A stretch of 64,000 bases of DNA from Sphingobacteriia bacterium RIFOXYC2_FULL_35_18. Lineage in GTDB: Bacteria; Bacteroidota; Bacteroidia; Chitinophagales; Chitinophagaceae. The stretch is from assembly GCA_001829005.1 (NCBI GenBank), contig MIAG01000001.1, positions 496,001 through 560,000 of the forward strand, given 5' to 3'. Both the position numbers and the translations under genes were made by a program. The notes beneath the pieces were generated by a model that searched no databases, was not told the origin of the DNA, and worked only from the letters and a program-made list of their open reading frames with translations. Positions 18,839-27,980 of this stretch are shown here, in pieces (the first letter of the stretch is position 1; every line of letters begins with the position of its first letter).

Positions 18839-19774
18839 TTAAAATTCATTAATCAACGCTGCTGTTTTAGCAGGATCTTCTTCCATAGGAACATGGCCAA
18901 TATTGTTTAAGATGGCTAGCTTGCTTCCCTTAATATCTTTATTAAATAAATAGGCGTTTTGTACAGGAATCAATCCATCTTTATCTCCCCAAATAATGAG
19001 AGTGGGTTTTTGAATGGTCTTAATTTTGTCTGGCTCCTGCTCTAATCCCTTTTTAAAAATGGCTAATAAAGCTTTTCTGTTTCCCTTTGCAATAGCCATA
19101 TCATGAAAGCGATCAATCTGTTCTTGATTAATTATAGTGGGGTCTTGATAGATTCCCTTTAAGCTGGCACTTACCAATGCTTTGGGAGTAATGAACAACA
19201 TCACATTATTAATTATTGGCGTTGAAGCAATTTTAAAACCAATGGAGCCTTTTACATTCATGACGGGGTAACCGGTTGCATCTATCAATATGAGCTTTCT
19301 AACTTTTTCGGGAAAATAAGTAGTGAATTGCCAAGCAATACCACCACCTAATGAATTACCTCCAATATCGCAAAGGGGTATTTGTAATTTGGTTAAAAAG
19401 GAGTCTAAAAATTGACTATAATAGTTGAAGCTGTATTCATTGGTTGCATTAGGGCCCGTGAGTCCAAATGCGGGCATATCTAATGTAATGACTCTTCTGT
19501 TTGGATTAATTTTCTTTACTACCGCTTCAAATGTGTGCAATGAAGAACTAGTACCATGAATTAATACCAGTGGAACGGAATCAGTTGGATTTCCTTGGTC
19601 TCTATAATGTACATTCATGCCCATCAATGGCATAAACTCCGATTCGTTGTTTACATACAATGGTTTTAATTCATCTAAACTTCTGTCTGGTTGAAAATAA
19701 ATGATGAATAATAAAACCAATAAGGCAAGGATTGCACCAAAAAAATAACCAATATATCGTAAGAACTTTTTCAT
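18839..19774 (-). CDS. Alpha/beta hydrolase, membrane-anchored
   Basis: The 311-residue protein starts with a hydrophobic anchor (about residues 8-28, YIGYFFGAILALLVLLFIIYF) and then a canonical hydrolase fold. The oxyanion-hole segment is LVLIHGTSSS, the nucleophile elbow GGNSLGGG (Ser about 143), the acid WGDKDGLIP and the catalytic His in NIGHVPMEEDP. It most likely acts in the periplasm on an ester or similar bond; no substrate can be assigned. A perfect TATATTTG box at 19794-19801 lies 19 bases upstream of the ATG. Confidence 0.88.
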   Translation of the reverse strand: MKKFLRYIGYFFGAILALLVLLFIIYFQPDRSLDELKPLYVNNESEFMPLMGMNVHYRDQGNPTDSVPLVLIHGTSSSLHTFEAVVKKINPNRRVITLDMPAFGLTGPNATNEYSFNYYSQFLDSFLTKLQIPLCDIGGNSLGGGIAWQFTTYFPEKVRKLILIDATGYPVMNVKGSIGFKIASTPIINNVMLFITPKALVSASLKGIYQDPTIINQEQIDRFHDMAIAKGNRKALLAIFKKGLEQEPDKIKTIQKPTLIIWGDKDGLIPVQNAYLFNKDIKGSKLAILNNIGHVPMEEDPAKTAALINEF

Positions 19775-19793
19775 GAATCATGATTTAGTCTCA

Positions 19794-19801
19794 CAAATAT
19801 A
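19794..19801 (-). promoter_or_regulatory. -7 box of the alpha/beta hydrolase gene
   Basis: TATATTTG on the minus strand is a perfect TAnnTTTG box, 19 bases before the ATG at 19774. No TTG is obvious at the -33 position. Confidence 0.5.
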
Positions 19802-19824
19802 TTGGTCAGTTGTATAAGGCTGTA

Positions 19825-22800
19825 TTAATTTGTACGAATGGCGCCTATTCCCTCATTAAATAATTGCTTATTTAAAGCAGGTATTTCTATTTTGTTAAGG
19901 TTATCTCCTCGCTCTTTCAATACCTGCCATTGTTTGGTGTATTCTTTTAATAAATCCAAATTTGGTTGATTCACTCTTGGTATATCACTTTCTGTTTGAT
20001 TCATTAAGAACATATAGTTGGCAGTAAATTTATTCAAGAAGTTCTCCGCATCATCATAAGCAGTAGCCTTACGCTGAATCATATCTTCATCCCATGCTTT
20101 CATTTTTTGTGATAAAGCTTCTGCTTTGGTTTTTAATTCGCCTGCTGGTAGGCTTTTAATAATTTGATCTAATTGTTGCTTTTTCGAAAATAATTCGTTG
20201 ACCATATTATGCATTTCTTTCACAGTGTTTTCCATTCCCGTCATTACTTCATCAAACGCTGCATACTCTGCCGCAGTGGTAGGGTAATTGGGATTTGCCA
20301 AAATGGTTGCTTTGGTGTTTACAGTTTTTCCTTCTGCTTCAATGCTGATGGTATAGGTTCCTGGAATGGCTTTATGTCCGCGGAAACTACTTTCAATATA
20401 GGTGTTTGGAATACCCGGCATAGTTGCGTGTCGTAAGTTCCATACAAATCTGTTCAAGCCCTTATTGGTAGATAATAATGCATCTCTTGGAGGTGCTCCA
20501 TCGTATCTTTTATAGTTGGGGTCTGCTTTAGAACTAATTGTTTGAATTGTTTTTCCATTACCATCTTTAATGGTCATAGTGATGACTGATTTTTCTTTTA
20601 ATTCAGGTAAATCATAATACACTACAATTCCTGTTGCAGGGTTAACTCCTCTGTATGGATTGGTTCCATCAAATTCAGGATTATTGCCATCTAACTCCGA
20701 ACTGCCACTGGCTAATATTGCTGGCGCTGGTTCGTAAACTGATAGGGTAGTTGGAGCAGTTTTATATTGTCTAACCAATGTTAAATCGTCCAATATCCAA
20801 AATGATCTGCCAGATGTAGCTGCGATTAAATTGTTTTGATGTACGCGTAAATCGGTAATAGGCGTGTTGGGTAAGTTTAATTGAAACGGAGTCCAATTTT
20901 TTCCTCCATTAAAAGAAATATATACGCCGTTTTCTGTTCCTGCATACAACAAATCTTTTCGTTTATCATCTTCTCTTACAACGCGTGTAAAAGAACCTAC
21001 TGGTATTCCATTGCTAATATTGGTCCAGGTTTTTCCATAGTCGGTACTCTTATACAATCCGGGTGTATGGTCGTTAAATTTATAACGCGTGGTTGCAATA
21101 TATACAGTGGCTTTATCAAAAGGCGATACTTCTATGGCATTGATTAAACACTCTGCCAATCCTGCTGGTGTAATGTTTTTCCAATTTGCTCCTCCGTCTT
21201 TAGTGATATATACCAATCCATCATCACTACCTGTATAGATCACTCCTTTTTCTAAAGGCGATTCAATTACATAACTTAATGTTCCATAGTTTTCTGCACC
21301 CACCGATTCATTGGTAAATGGTATACCCGGTTTTACTTGTTTTTCTTTTTCATTACGTGTTAAGTCGGGAGATACTTCGTCCCAAGTTTTACCCATATCC
21401 CTTGTTCTTAGTAACAAATGAGCACCATGATAATAAGTACCTGGTTCGTGTTGGCTATGTATGATGGGTGCATTCCAGTTGTAACGATACTTCATGTCTT
21501 TGGCATCCATTGCTAAATATTGAATGGGTGCAGCCATGATATTGGTACTTGCATTTGTTTTGGTATCTAATACTTCTATTGTTCCTTGATAAGACCCGCC
21601 CAATACATATCTTGGATTATTTGGATCAAACGCTAAGAATGCACTTTCACCTCCTGCGGATGCCGACCAATCGGCGGCTGTAATCCCTCCGGAAAAAGAC
21701 CTACTCGCAATTTTTACTGATGAATTATCTTGTTGTCCTCCATAAATATTATACGGAAATAAATTGTCTACATTAATGCGATACATCTGTGCAGTTGGCA
21801 TATTGCTTTGGCTGCTCCAAGTTTGTCCTCCATTAAAACTTATGGTTACGCCTCCATCATCGGCCATCACTAAATTTTTTGAATCGCTTGGATTAATCCA
21901 AAGATTGTGATAATCTCCATGGACACCTTGTAGATTTTCCCATGTTTTTCCGCCATCAATTGATTTTAATGCGGGAGCACTTAATACATACAAAGTGTTT
22001 TCATTATTTGGATCTGGAAACACTTCTATATAATACCATGCACGCTGAATGATTTTATGTTCTGCTGAAACTTGGCTAAAACTTTTCCCCGCATTATTTG
22101 ATACATATAATCCTCCTGCATTTTTTTCGAAATCGCTTTCAATTAATGCATATACTTTATCTGAATTTGCTGGGCTTACTGCAATAGCCATTTTACCCAT
22201 TTCTTTAGGTAAACCTTTGCTCAATTTTTCCCAATTAGCACCGCCATCGGTTGATTTGTACAATCCACTTCCTGGGCCTCCACTGATTACTTTCCAAGGC
22301 AGTCTGCCATGGTCCCACATGGCTGCATATAATATGCTTGGATTTTTTGCATCCATGGATAATTCTGCACATCCCGTTTTATCGTTGATGTATAAGATTT
22401 TTTTCCATGTTGTTCCTCCGTCGGTGCTTTTGTAAATTCCTCTTTCTGTAGAATTACTATAAAGTGCTCCTTGTGCGGCAACATATACAATATCAGGATT
22501 GGTTGGATCAATAATTACGCGAGCAATATGTTGTGTAGCATCTAGTCCAATTTTTTTCCAATTTTTTCCAGCATCTGTACTTTTATACATGCCATCTCCA
22601 TGATGGGTCATTACCCCGCGCATGGCATGTTCTCCCATTCCTACATATACTATATTGGGGTTGCTTTCTGAAACGGCTATAGCACCAACTGATCCTGTTT
22701 TAAATTGCCCGTCGGAAATATTTTTCCAACTAATTCCTCGGTCGGTGGTTTTCCATAATCCACCACCAGTCGTACCCATATAATAAGTATGGATATCTCC

Positions 22801-22971
22801 TTTAACACCAGTACCTGTATTAGACCTGCCTCCTCTGAAAGGCCCAATACTGCGCCATTTAACGGGTTTAAAATATTGATTTACATTTTCGGTATTGGGT
22901 TCTTTGCTGGCTTGTGCAAATGAATAGTCTGCACCAGTTATAAGGAGCAAACCTAAAAGCAGTTTATGCAT
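19825..22971 (-). CDS. Large secreted Asp-box (VPS10/sortilin-like) propeller protein
   Basis: The 1048-residue protein has a signal peptide ([17 protein letters not shown]). About eleven Asp-box-like repeats of the S/T-x-D-x-G-x-x-W type are visible, for example [44 protein letters not shown] and [11 protein letters not shown], indicating one or two beta-propellers of the BNR/VPS10 class over about residues 40-700. The last 350 residues differ: a beta domain ([28 protein letters not shown]) and then a helical coiled region rich in K, E and Q. In Bacteroidota such proteins are usually labelled glycosyl hydrolase, but no sialidase catalytic set can be identified here, so binding or peptide-related function is as likely. 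Confidence 0.82.
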   Translation of the reverse strand: MHKLLLGLLLITGADYSFAQASKEPNTENVNQYFKPVKWRSIGPFRGGRSNTGTGVKGDIHTYYMGTTGGGLWKTTDRGISWKNISDGQFKTGSVGAIAVSESNPNIVYVGMGEHAMRGVMTHHGDGMYKSTDAGKNWKKIGLDATQHIARVIIDPTNPDIVYVAAQGALYSNSTERGIYKSTDGGTTWKKILYINDKTGCAELSMDAKNPSILYAAMWDHGRLPWKVISGGPGSGLYKSTDGGANWEKLSKGLPKEMGKMAIAVSPANSDKVYALIESDFEKNAGGLYVSNNAGKSFSQVSAEHKIIQRAWYYIEVFPDPNNENTLYVLSAPALKSIDGGKTWENLQGVHGDYHNLWINPSDSKNLVMADDGGVTISFNGGQTWSSQSNMPTAQMYRINVDNLFPYNIYGGQQDNSSVKIASRSFSGGITAADWSASAGGESAFLAFDPNNPRYVLGGSYQGTIEVLDTKTNASTNIMAAPIQYLAMDAKDMKYRYNWNAPIIHSQHEPGTYYHGAHLLLRTRDMGKTWDEVSPDLTRNEKEKQVKPGIPFTNESVGAENYGTLSYVIESPLEKGVIYTGSDDGLVYITKDGGANWKNITPAGLAECLINAIEVSPFDKATVYIATTRYKFNDHTPGLYKSTDYGKTWTNISNGIPVGSFTRVVREDDKRKDLLYAGTENGVYISFNGGKNWTPFQLNLPNTPITDLRVHQNNLIAATSGRSFWILDDLTLVRQYKTAPTTLSVYEPAPAILASGSSELDGNNPEFDGTNPYRGVNPATGIVVYYDLPELKEKSVITMTIKDGNGKTIQTISSKADPNYKRYDGAPPRDALLSTNKGLNRFVWNLRHATMPGIPNTYIESSFRGHKAIPGTYTISIEAEGKTVNTKATILANPNYPTTAAEYAAFDEVMTGMENTVKEMHNMVNELFSKKQQLDQIIKSLPAGELKTKAEALSQKMKAWDEDMIQRKATAYDDAENFLNKFTANYMFLMNQTESDIPRVNQPNLDLLKEYTKQWQVLKERGDNLNKIEIPALNKQLFNEGIGAIRTN

Positions 22972-23015
22972 ATTGGCTGAATTTTATTCAGAAATATACG
23001 CCATATTCTTTATTG

Positions 23016-23023
23016 TATCTTTG
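23016..23023 (+). promoter_or_regulatory. -7 box of the 23 kb small gene, leaderless arrangement
   Basis: TATCTTTG is a perfect TAnnTTTG box. It ends one base before the first ATG (23025) and four bases before the second (23028), and it overlaps the TTG at 23013 that would otherwise be a possible start. Confidence 0.6.
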
Positions 23024-23027
23024 TATG

Positions 23028-23450
23028 ATGCCAAAAGGGAAATTAGATATTATAGACAGAGTATTGGAAGCTTGTTACAAACACAATCCTGATGCTTTGT
23101 TTGTGATGAGTTTAATGCACCAATACGAAGAGCGAGGTAGTTTAAGTAAAAAACAATTACAAGGCTTATTGGCTAAAGCCAGTAAAGTGCCCGATATTCC
23201 TATTAATTTATTGGCAACACTGGAAGCCACTATCAATAGAATGCATACCCGCGAAAAAGCACCTGCAACAGTTGGTAAGCCCTTGTTCGAAAAAGATTTT
23301 CCTCTGGGTGAAAAAATGGAAGCCATTCTTGCAAAATATCCGCAGCATAAACGAGTGATTTTTCTTTTTGATAAATACAATCGCAAAGAGCATTTAACAC
23401 CTATTGAAAAGGATGAAGTCATTAAATTTCATAAACTATTGATTAAATAA
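23028..23450 (+). CDS. Conserved-looking hypothetical helical protein
   Basis: The product has 140 residues when started at the second of two adjacent ATGs (MPKGKLDIIDRVLEACYK), chosen because the -7 box ends four bases before it. It has no signal peptide or membrane helix; it is charged and helical, with two similar helical halves, residues 5-65 and 85-140 (KMEAILAKYPQHKRVIFLFDKYNRKEHLTPIEKDEVIK). I do not recognise the family. It diverges from the propeller gene and the two promoters lie in 53 bases. Confidence 0.7.
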   Translation: MPKGKLDIIDRVLEACYKHNPDALFVMSLMHQYEERGSLSKKQLQGLLAKASKVPDIPINLLATLEATINRMHTREKAPATVGKPLFEKDFPLGEKMEAILAKYPQHKRVIFLFDKYNRKEHLTPIEKDEVIKFHKLLIK

Positions 23451-23521
23451 GTACATGACTTTTATCATATCTGTTCAAAAGTAAAAAAGGTATCTTCGGC
23501 GCTTTAATCAATTCACTTTTT

Positions 23522-24100
23522 ATGAGTTTAGCCAAATCTATAGAAGCGCGTAGCCAAAACCAATGTGAGCTTTGCGCTGCAACTACCCCATTGTCTTTAT
23601 TTGAAGTGCCGCCTGTAGACAGAACAACTGAAGATAACTGCATCATGATTTGCAGTAAATGTTTACAACAAATCGAAAAGAAAGAAGCTTTAGACAGCAA
23701 GCATTGGGACTGTTTAAATACTGCTATGTGGAGTGAAGTGCCAGGTATTCAAGTAGTTTCTTGGAGAATGTTGAATAGATTAAGAAATGAATCTTGGGCA
23801 GCAGATTTATTAGATATGCTTTATTTAGATGATGATAAACTAGCTTGGGCCAAAGCTACTGGTGATCATGATAATGATGGCTCAGTAGACTTGCATTTGG
23901 ATTGTAATGGACAACAACTTTTTACGGGCGATTCCATTGTGTTAACTAAATCATTAGATGTGAAAGGAACTAGTTTGAATGCAAAAATGGGTACTGTCGT
24001 GAAGAATATCCGTTTGGTTCCCGATAATACTGAACAAATTGAAGGTAAAATTGAGGGTCAAATGATTGTTATACTAACAAAATATGTTCGCAAAGCATAA
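23522..24100 (+). CDS. PhnA domain protein (YjdM-like zinc-ribbon)
   Basis: The 192-residue protein has an N-terminal zinc ribbon with CELC (about residue 16) and CSKC (about 42), and a C-terminal PhnA SH3-like domain: GDSIVLTKSLDVKGTS, KMGTVVKNIRL and GQMIVILTKYVRK. The name comes from the phosphonate operon of E. coli, but the protein has no shown phosphonate role. A TATCTTCG box at 23491-23498 is a plausible -7 element. It is followed after 14 bases by the aldehyde dehydrogenase gene. Confidence 0.9.
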   Translation: MSLAKSIEARSQNQCELCAATTPLSLFEVPPVDRTTEDNCIMICSKCLQQIEKKEALDSKHWDCLNTAMWSEVPGIQVVSWRMLNRLRNESWAADLLDMLYLDDDKLAWAKATGDHDNDGSVDLHLDCNGQQLFTGDSIVLTKSLDVKGTSLNAKMGTVVKNIRLVPDNTEQIEGKIEGQMIVILTKYVRKA

Positions 24101-24114
24101 CTTTATATGCAAAT

Positions 24115-25467
24115 ATGCGAGTTAGAAATCCTAGAACCGGTGTATACGATTATGAAATACCCGATTGTAATGCAGCTCAAATAGCACAACGTTGTAAGCA
24201 ATTACGCAACCATCAAGATGCATGGGTAAGATCGGGCATTACAAACCGTATTGCGGTTTTACAAGAATGGAAACAAGCGATCATCATCAACAAAGAACTG
24301 TTGATTGGAGCATTGGCTGCTGATACTGGCAGAACTTGGGAAACAATTGCCGAAATAGATTGGGTGATTGACTCTATTGATAAATGGTGTGCTACAACAA
24401 AGGACTTTTATGAAGAATATGCTAATTGGATTCCTTACCAATTGGTTGCTATTATTAGCCCATGGAACTTTCCTTTGGCTTTATCTATGATGGATACCAT
24501 ACCAGCCCTTTTATCAGGAGCTGCAGTATTGGTTAAGCCCAGCGAAATAACACCTCGTTTTATTGAAGTGATCAACAGAACTATATTGTCGGTACCTGGG
24601 TTACAGAAAATTTTGTTGTTTACTCCCGGTGATGCAAGTGTTGGTGCAATAATGGTTGGTTTAGCAGACTTAGTTTGTTTTACTGGTTCAGTAAATACAG
24701 GAATGAAGATTTCTTTAGCAGCTAGTAAAAAATTGACTCCTGTTTTAATGGAAATAGGGGCTAAGGATCCGGCAATAGTTTTGCAAGGAGCTAATTTGGA
24801 AGTTGCTGCTACCGCTATTTTAAAAGGAAGCACTACTAATGCAGGACAAAACTGTTTGAGTTTTGAAAGAGTATATGTGCATGAATCTATTCATGATGAG
24901 TTGGTTGATTTATTAATTGAAAAAACAAAAGCACTACAGCTTGTTACCGATGATCAGCACAAAGGGGAAATTGGCCCAATCATTTTTGAAAAACAAGTTT
25001 TAACGATTAATACCCATTTAGAAGATGCCAAAAATTTAGGCGCAATAATTTTAACTGGTAGTAATGCTTGTGAACAAATTCATGGAGGATTTTATTGCAG
25101 GCCAACAATTGTAGTGAACGTTACACATAATATGTTGTTGATGAAGGAAGAAACTTTTGGGCCTATTATGCCAATAATGTCATTTAGTACAAAAGAAGAA
25201 GTAGTTGAATTGGCTAATGCTACTAAATATTCCTTAGGTGCTGCAGTATTTGCTGCTACTGATGAAGAAGCAGAAGATATTGCTAATCGAATTCATGCGG
25301 GTTCAATAAGTATTAACGAGTCGGCGCTCACTGCCATTTTACATTATGGAGATCATCTTAGTTTTAATATGAGTGGAATTGGTGGATTAAGAATAGGACA
25401 AGAAAATTTTAGTAGGTTTTTAAAAAAGCGTACAATCCATTTGTTAAAGAAATCTAATTCACATTAA
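24115..25467 (+). CDS. Aldehyde dehydrogenase, succinate-semialdehyde dehydrogenase-like
   Basis: The 450-residue NAD(P)-dependent enzyme oxidises an aldehyde to the acid. Key elements: AIISPWNFPLALSM (Asn of the oxyanion hole), AAVLVKPSEITP (Lys for cofactor), CFTGSVNTGMKI (glycine motif), the general base E213 in LMEIGAKDP and the nucleophile C247 in NAGQNCLSFERV, followed by EETFGPIMPI. It is shorter at both ends than the usual 480-500 residues. The aldehyde is not predictable. Operator site CACAT-TAAT-ATGTG of the next gene overlaps its last codons. Confidence 0.92.
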   Translation: MRVRNPRTGVYDYEIPDCNAAQIAQRCKQLRNHQDAWVRSGITNRIAVLQEWKQAIIINKELLIGALAADTGRTWETIAEIDWVIDSIDKWCATTKDFYEEYANWIPYQLVAIISPWNFPLALSMMDTIPALLSGAAVLVKPSEITPRFIEVINRTILSVPGLQKILLFTPGDASVGAIMVGLADLVCFTGSVNTGMKISLAASKKLTPVLMEIGAKDPAIVLQGANLEVAATAILKGSTTNAGQNCLSFERVYVHESIHDELVDLLIEKTKALQLVTDDQHKGEIGPIIFEKQVLTINTHLEDAKNLGAIILTGSNACEQIHGGFYCRPTIVVNVTHNMLLMKEETFGPIMPIMSFSTKEEVVELANATKYSLGAAVFAATDEEAEDIANRIHAGSISINESALTAILHYGDHLSFNMSGIGGLRIGQENFSRFLKKRTIHLLKKSNSH

Positions 25468-25505
25468 TATGTGATTGGTTCAAGTTGGCTTAAAGGGGTT
25501 CTTTG
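25460..25505 (+). promoter_or_regulatory. Promoter of the 25.5 kb lipoprotein with CACAT-N4-ATGTG operator
   Basis: The perfect inverted repeat CACAT-TAAT-ATGTG (25460-25473) is followed by TTG at 25475-25477, a 20-base spacer and the weak -7 box GTTCTTTG (25498-25505). The upstream arm ends 41 bases before the last base of that box. The same geometry recurs at 26322, 28676 and 34205. Confidence 0.65.
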
Positions 25506-25524
25506 CAATCCTAAATTAATTCCA

Positions 25525-26316
25525 ATGAAACCAATGAATCTTTTTTTTGCAGTGCTTGCTTCACTGCTGTTTTTTTCTTGTAAAAAGAATGACAATCCAG
25601 TACCTGCTCCTGTAGCAGAAACCAAACTCTTAAAGAAAATCTACACAAGCGCAAATGATTTTCAATTGTTTACTTACAATGAAAGCAAACAACTTGTAAA
25701 GTTTACGAATCAATATGTGGATGACCCTATTAATAATGGCATTATTAAAGAGGAATCCACTTTAACTTATGAGGGTGATAAGTTGAAGAGAGTACAGCAT
25801 GAAGGTGGATATATGCTTTACCATTATACTGGAAATCGTATAGATTCTATCCAGAACTTTACATTAACCAATCGATTAATGAGTGTTGATTATCCTGAAA
25901 TTAATGCACAAAATCAGCTAGTATCAGTTACAACCAAACTTCCTGGTCTCTTCCCTGGTCTTCCAATAGCACTTCAACGTTTGTTTACTTATTCAGCTGC
26001 TGGTAACTTAACTGAAATGAGCTATTCATTTAAAAGAACCACCAATGGAGTTTACGAGTTACAGGAAAGAATTGTGTTTTCTGGATACGACAATAAGCAT
26101 AATCCAGATCAATTTAGTTATACCGAACATTATATTCCTGGCTTAATATTCATGAAGAACAATCCTGGGAGAGTTCAATATTATGATGATAATGGGGATA
26201 TTTCTGAAGACATCAGTTTTACATTTCAATTTGATGCTGCTGGTTTAGTTTCTAAAAAAACGGCTACCACAGTAGGTTCGCCTAATCCTGAAGTTTCATT
26301 TTACGAATACTATTAA
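25525..26316 (+). CDS. Secreted lipoprotein with YD/RHS-like repeats
   Basis: Started at ATG 25525 the product has 263 residues and a lipoprotein signal, FFAVLASLLFFSC, with the lipid-attachment Cys near residue 19. A GTG at 25471 would lie inside the operator and is rejected. The mature part is beta-rich with repeated Y-T-E-G-D-K-L and Y-N-E-S-K-Q-L type strands (LTYEGDKLKRV, FTYSAAGNLTEM), as in DUF4595/YD-repeat lipoproteins of Bacteroidota. No function can be assigned. It is the first transcription unit under the CACAT-N4-ATGTG motif. Confidence 0.78.
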   Translation: MKPMNLFFAVLASLLFFSCKKNDNPVPAPVAETKLLKKIYTSANDFQLFTYNESKQLVKFTNQYVDDPINNGIIKEESTLTYEGDKLKRVQHEGGYMLYHYTGNRIDSIQNFTLTNRLMSVDYPEINAQNQLVSVTTKLPGLFPGLPIALQRLFTYSAAGNLTEMSYSFKRTTNGVYELQERIVFSGYDNKHNPDQFSYTEHYIPGLIFMKNNPGRVQYYDDNGDISEDISFTFQFDAAGLVSKKTATTVGSPNPEVSFYEYY

Positions 26317-26321
26317 ATTTT

Positions 26322-26367
26322 CACATACTCATGTGGTTGTTTCAATCACATGAGTATATTTTCTTTG
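26322..26367 (+). promoter_or_regulatory. Promoter of the 26.4 kb lipoprotein: operator superimposed on a terminator hairpin
   Basis: CACAT-ACTC-ATGTG (26322-26335) is a perfect operator copy, followed by TTG at 26337-26339, 20 bases and the box TTTCTTTG (26360-26367). The same DNA forms a second, longer inverted repeat: ATACTCATGTG (26325-26335) pairs perfectly with CACATGAGTAT (26347-26357), followed by ATTTTCTTT, so it can terminate the preceding lipoprotein gene. Confidence 0.65.
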
Positions 26368-26389
26368 CTCAAGTTTAATATCACTATTT

Positions 26390-27199
26390 ATGAATAAATT
26401 TTTTACACTCTTTTTAGCGCTTAGTATTGGATTCTTGAGTGCATGTTCTTCTGTAAAGCTTTCATTACAAGGTGAAGCATGGAAGGGTAAAGAAATTTTT
26501 CCTGTAAAAGGAAGAGGTATTGCGTTTATCAAAGAAAAATTAAGCTTTGGCAATTATGCTACTAGTTATGTAAAACGTTCTTGGACACGTGGTGGCAATT
26601 CAAAATATGGAATAGGAACAGGAATGCCTGGTACACCCGAGTATGCAAATATTATTTCTGTAGGGTATATTGATAGAAAACAAACACTACGATTTGGTTT
26701 AAGTGATGGAACAGCTAATCAATCAGATGTTTTTGCTGTGGCTAATTTTAATGCAAGAGAAATTCAAATTGGGAAAAATGAGAACAGTCTTTTGAATATT
26801 GCTTTGGATATTTTTCAACAAGCTAAAAAGCCGTCTACTTCTATGTATTATGTTCAGTTGTACATGAATAAAGAAGAATCTCCGTGGCAATTAATTCATG
26901 ATAACTATACTTCTCAGCAGCAAGCAAAAAACTATATTGGTTATTTGGCTAAGAGCAAGAATCACTATTACCAAATAGTACCTATTTCTAGTGTTGAAAA
27001 TAATAAAGGTAAAATTATGAATATGCCTTTTGGGGCAAATGGATTTGCTTTCTTAACCAAAGAAGGCCAACCATTGGCAGCGGTCTCCTTATTGGATAGG
27101 GGAACTGTTTATTTTGCAAAAGATATTTTACCTGAAGAAAAATTTTTATTGGCAAATGCTGCAACAGCGCTGCTAATGCAACAAGAACTTGGCAGTTAA
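26390..27199 (+). CDS. Secreted lipoprotein of unknown function
   Basis: The 269-residue protein has a lipoprotein signal, LALSIGFLSAC, with the Cys near residue 20, so it is likely anchored to the outer membrane. The mature part is mixed alpha/beta with no recognisable motif; FGNYATSYVKRSWTRGGNS and IISVGYIDRKQTLRFGLSDG are strand-rich. It has no visible catalytic residues. Its promoter carries the same operator as the neighbouring genes. The stop codon overlaps the stop of the convergent SDR gene within TTAA. Confidence 0.72.
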   Translation: MNKFFTLFLALSIGFLSACSSVKLSLQGEAWKGKEIFPVKGRGIAFIKEKLSFGNYATSYVKRSWTRGGNSKYGIGTGMPGTPEYANIISVGYIDRKQTLRFGLSDGTANQSDVFAVANFNAREIQIGKNENSLLNIALDIFQQAKKPSTSMYYVQLYMNKEESPWQLIHDNYTSQQQAKNYIGYLAKSKNHYYQIVPISSVENNKGKIMNMPFGANGFAFLTKEGQPLAAVSLLDRGTVYFAKDILPEEKFLLANAATALLMQQELGS

Positions 27200-27972
27200 C
27201 CCATAATTCCTTTTACAGCTCCCCCATCAATTGTGATGGTTTGACCTGTTATAAATTTACTTTGTGGGCTCAATAACCAAATGGCCAATCCTGCAAAATC
27301 AGCTGCTTCTCCTAGTTTTCCCACTGGAATTTGCTGTATACCCATTTCTTTCACCTGATCAAAAGGTAATCCTGTTTGTTCGGCTTTTTTGATGTAAAGC
27401 CTATTGATGGCAGGGGTATTATGAGAGCCTGGTCCTAATATATTTAATGTAACGCCTGTTGAAGCAATTTCTTGTGAAAGGGTTTTAACCATTCCAACTA
27501 CTGCTAGTCTTAGTGAAGTACTCAAAACTAAATTTTCTACTGGTTGTTTTACGGAAACACTTTCTATATAAACAATTCTGCCATAACCAGCTTTTACCAT
27601 TTTTGGAACGATTGCTTGTGTTAGCGCCACTTTCCATCTTAGTATTGTGTGGTAAGCTTTATCCCAATCTTCTAAAGTGGTTTCTAATACCATCTTTGCT
27701 GGAGGTCCTCCTGCATTAACAACCATTCCATGTATGGGTTGGTCTTTAATTATATCTAGTAATTTGGAAATTGTTTCTTCTTCGGCTAAGTCGCCTGCTA
27801 AAATATTAATTTGATTAGGGGCTGTTAATTGTAGTTCAGTTAATTTGTCTATTCCCCTTGCAATAGCTATAACCCTTGCTCCTTCATTCACTAAAGCCAG
27901 TGTTATTGCTTTTCCAAATCCGGAAGTTGCTCCTCCAACTATAAATAACTGTTTTTGTAGGCCTAAATCCAT
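27196..27972 (-). CDS. Atypical SDR-family protein lacking the catalytic Tyr and Lys
   Basis: The 258-residue protein has the SDR glycine motif GGATSGFGKA near residue 13, an NAG motif (VVNAGGPP near 87) and the C-terminal FITGQTITIDGGA. At the YxxxK position it has STSLR (near residues 150-154), aligned against YAASK of the FabG homologue at 61.7 kb in this window, so Tyr is replaced by Ser and Lys by Arg. The protein may bind a nucleotide without normal dehydrogenase chemistry. It follows the response-regulator gene by eight bases and is probably its operon partner. Confidence 0.82.
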   Translation of the reverse strand: MDLGLQKQLFIVGGATSGFGKAITLALVNEGARVIAIARGIDKLTELQLTAPNQINILAGDLAEEETISKLLDIIKDQPIHGMVVNAGGPPAKMVLETTLEDWDKAYHTILRWKVALTQAIVPKMVKAGYGRIVYIESVSVKQPVENLVLSTSLRLAVVGMVKTLSQEIASTGVTLNILGPGSHNTPAINRLYIKKAEQTGLPFDQVKEMGIQQIPVGKLGEAADFAGLAIWLLSPQSKFITGQTITIDGGAVKGIMG

Positions 27973-27980
27973 CCCACAAT

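Noticed and set aside
22977..22991. CTGAAT-AAA-ATTCAG-type hairpin upstream of the Asp-box propeller gene as a riboregulator.
   Set aside because: It is short, AT-rich and lacks supporting signals; likely chance.
25124..25136. CACAT-AAT-ATGTT inside the aldehyde dehydrogenase gene, similar to the operator.
   Set aside because: The spacer is three bases and one arm has a mismatch; it lies deep in a coding region with no promoter box 41 bases downstream.
25471..25524. GTG at 25471 as the start of the lipoprotein gene.
   Set aside because: It lies within the inverted repeat and upstream of the -7 box; ATG 25525 gives a proper lipoprotein signal.
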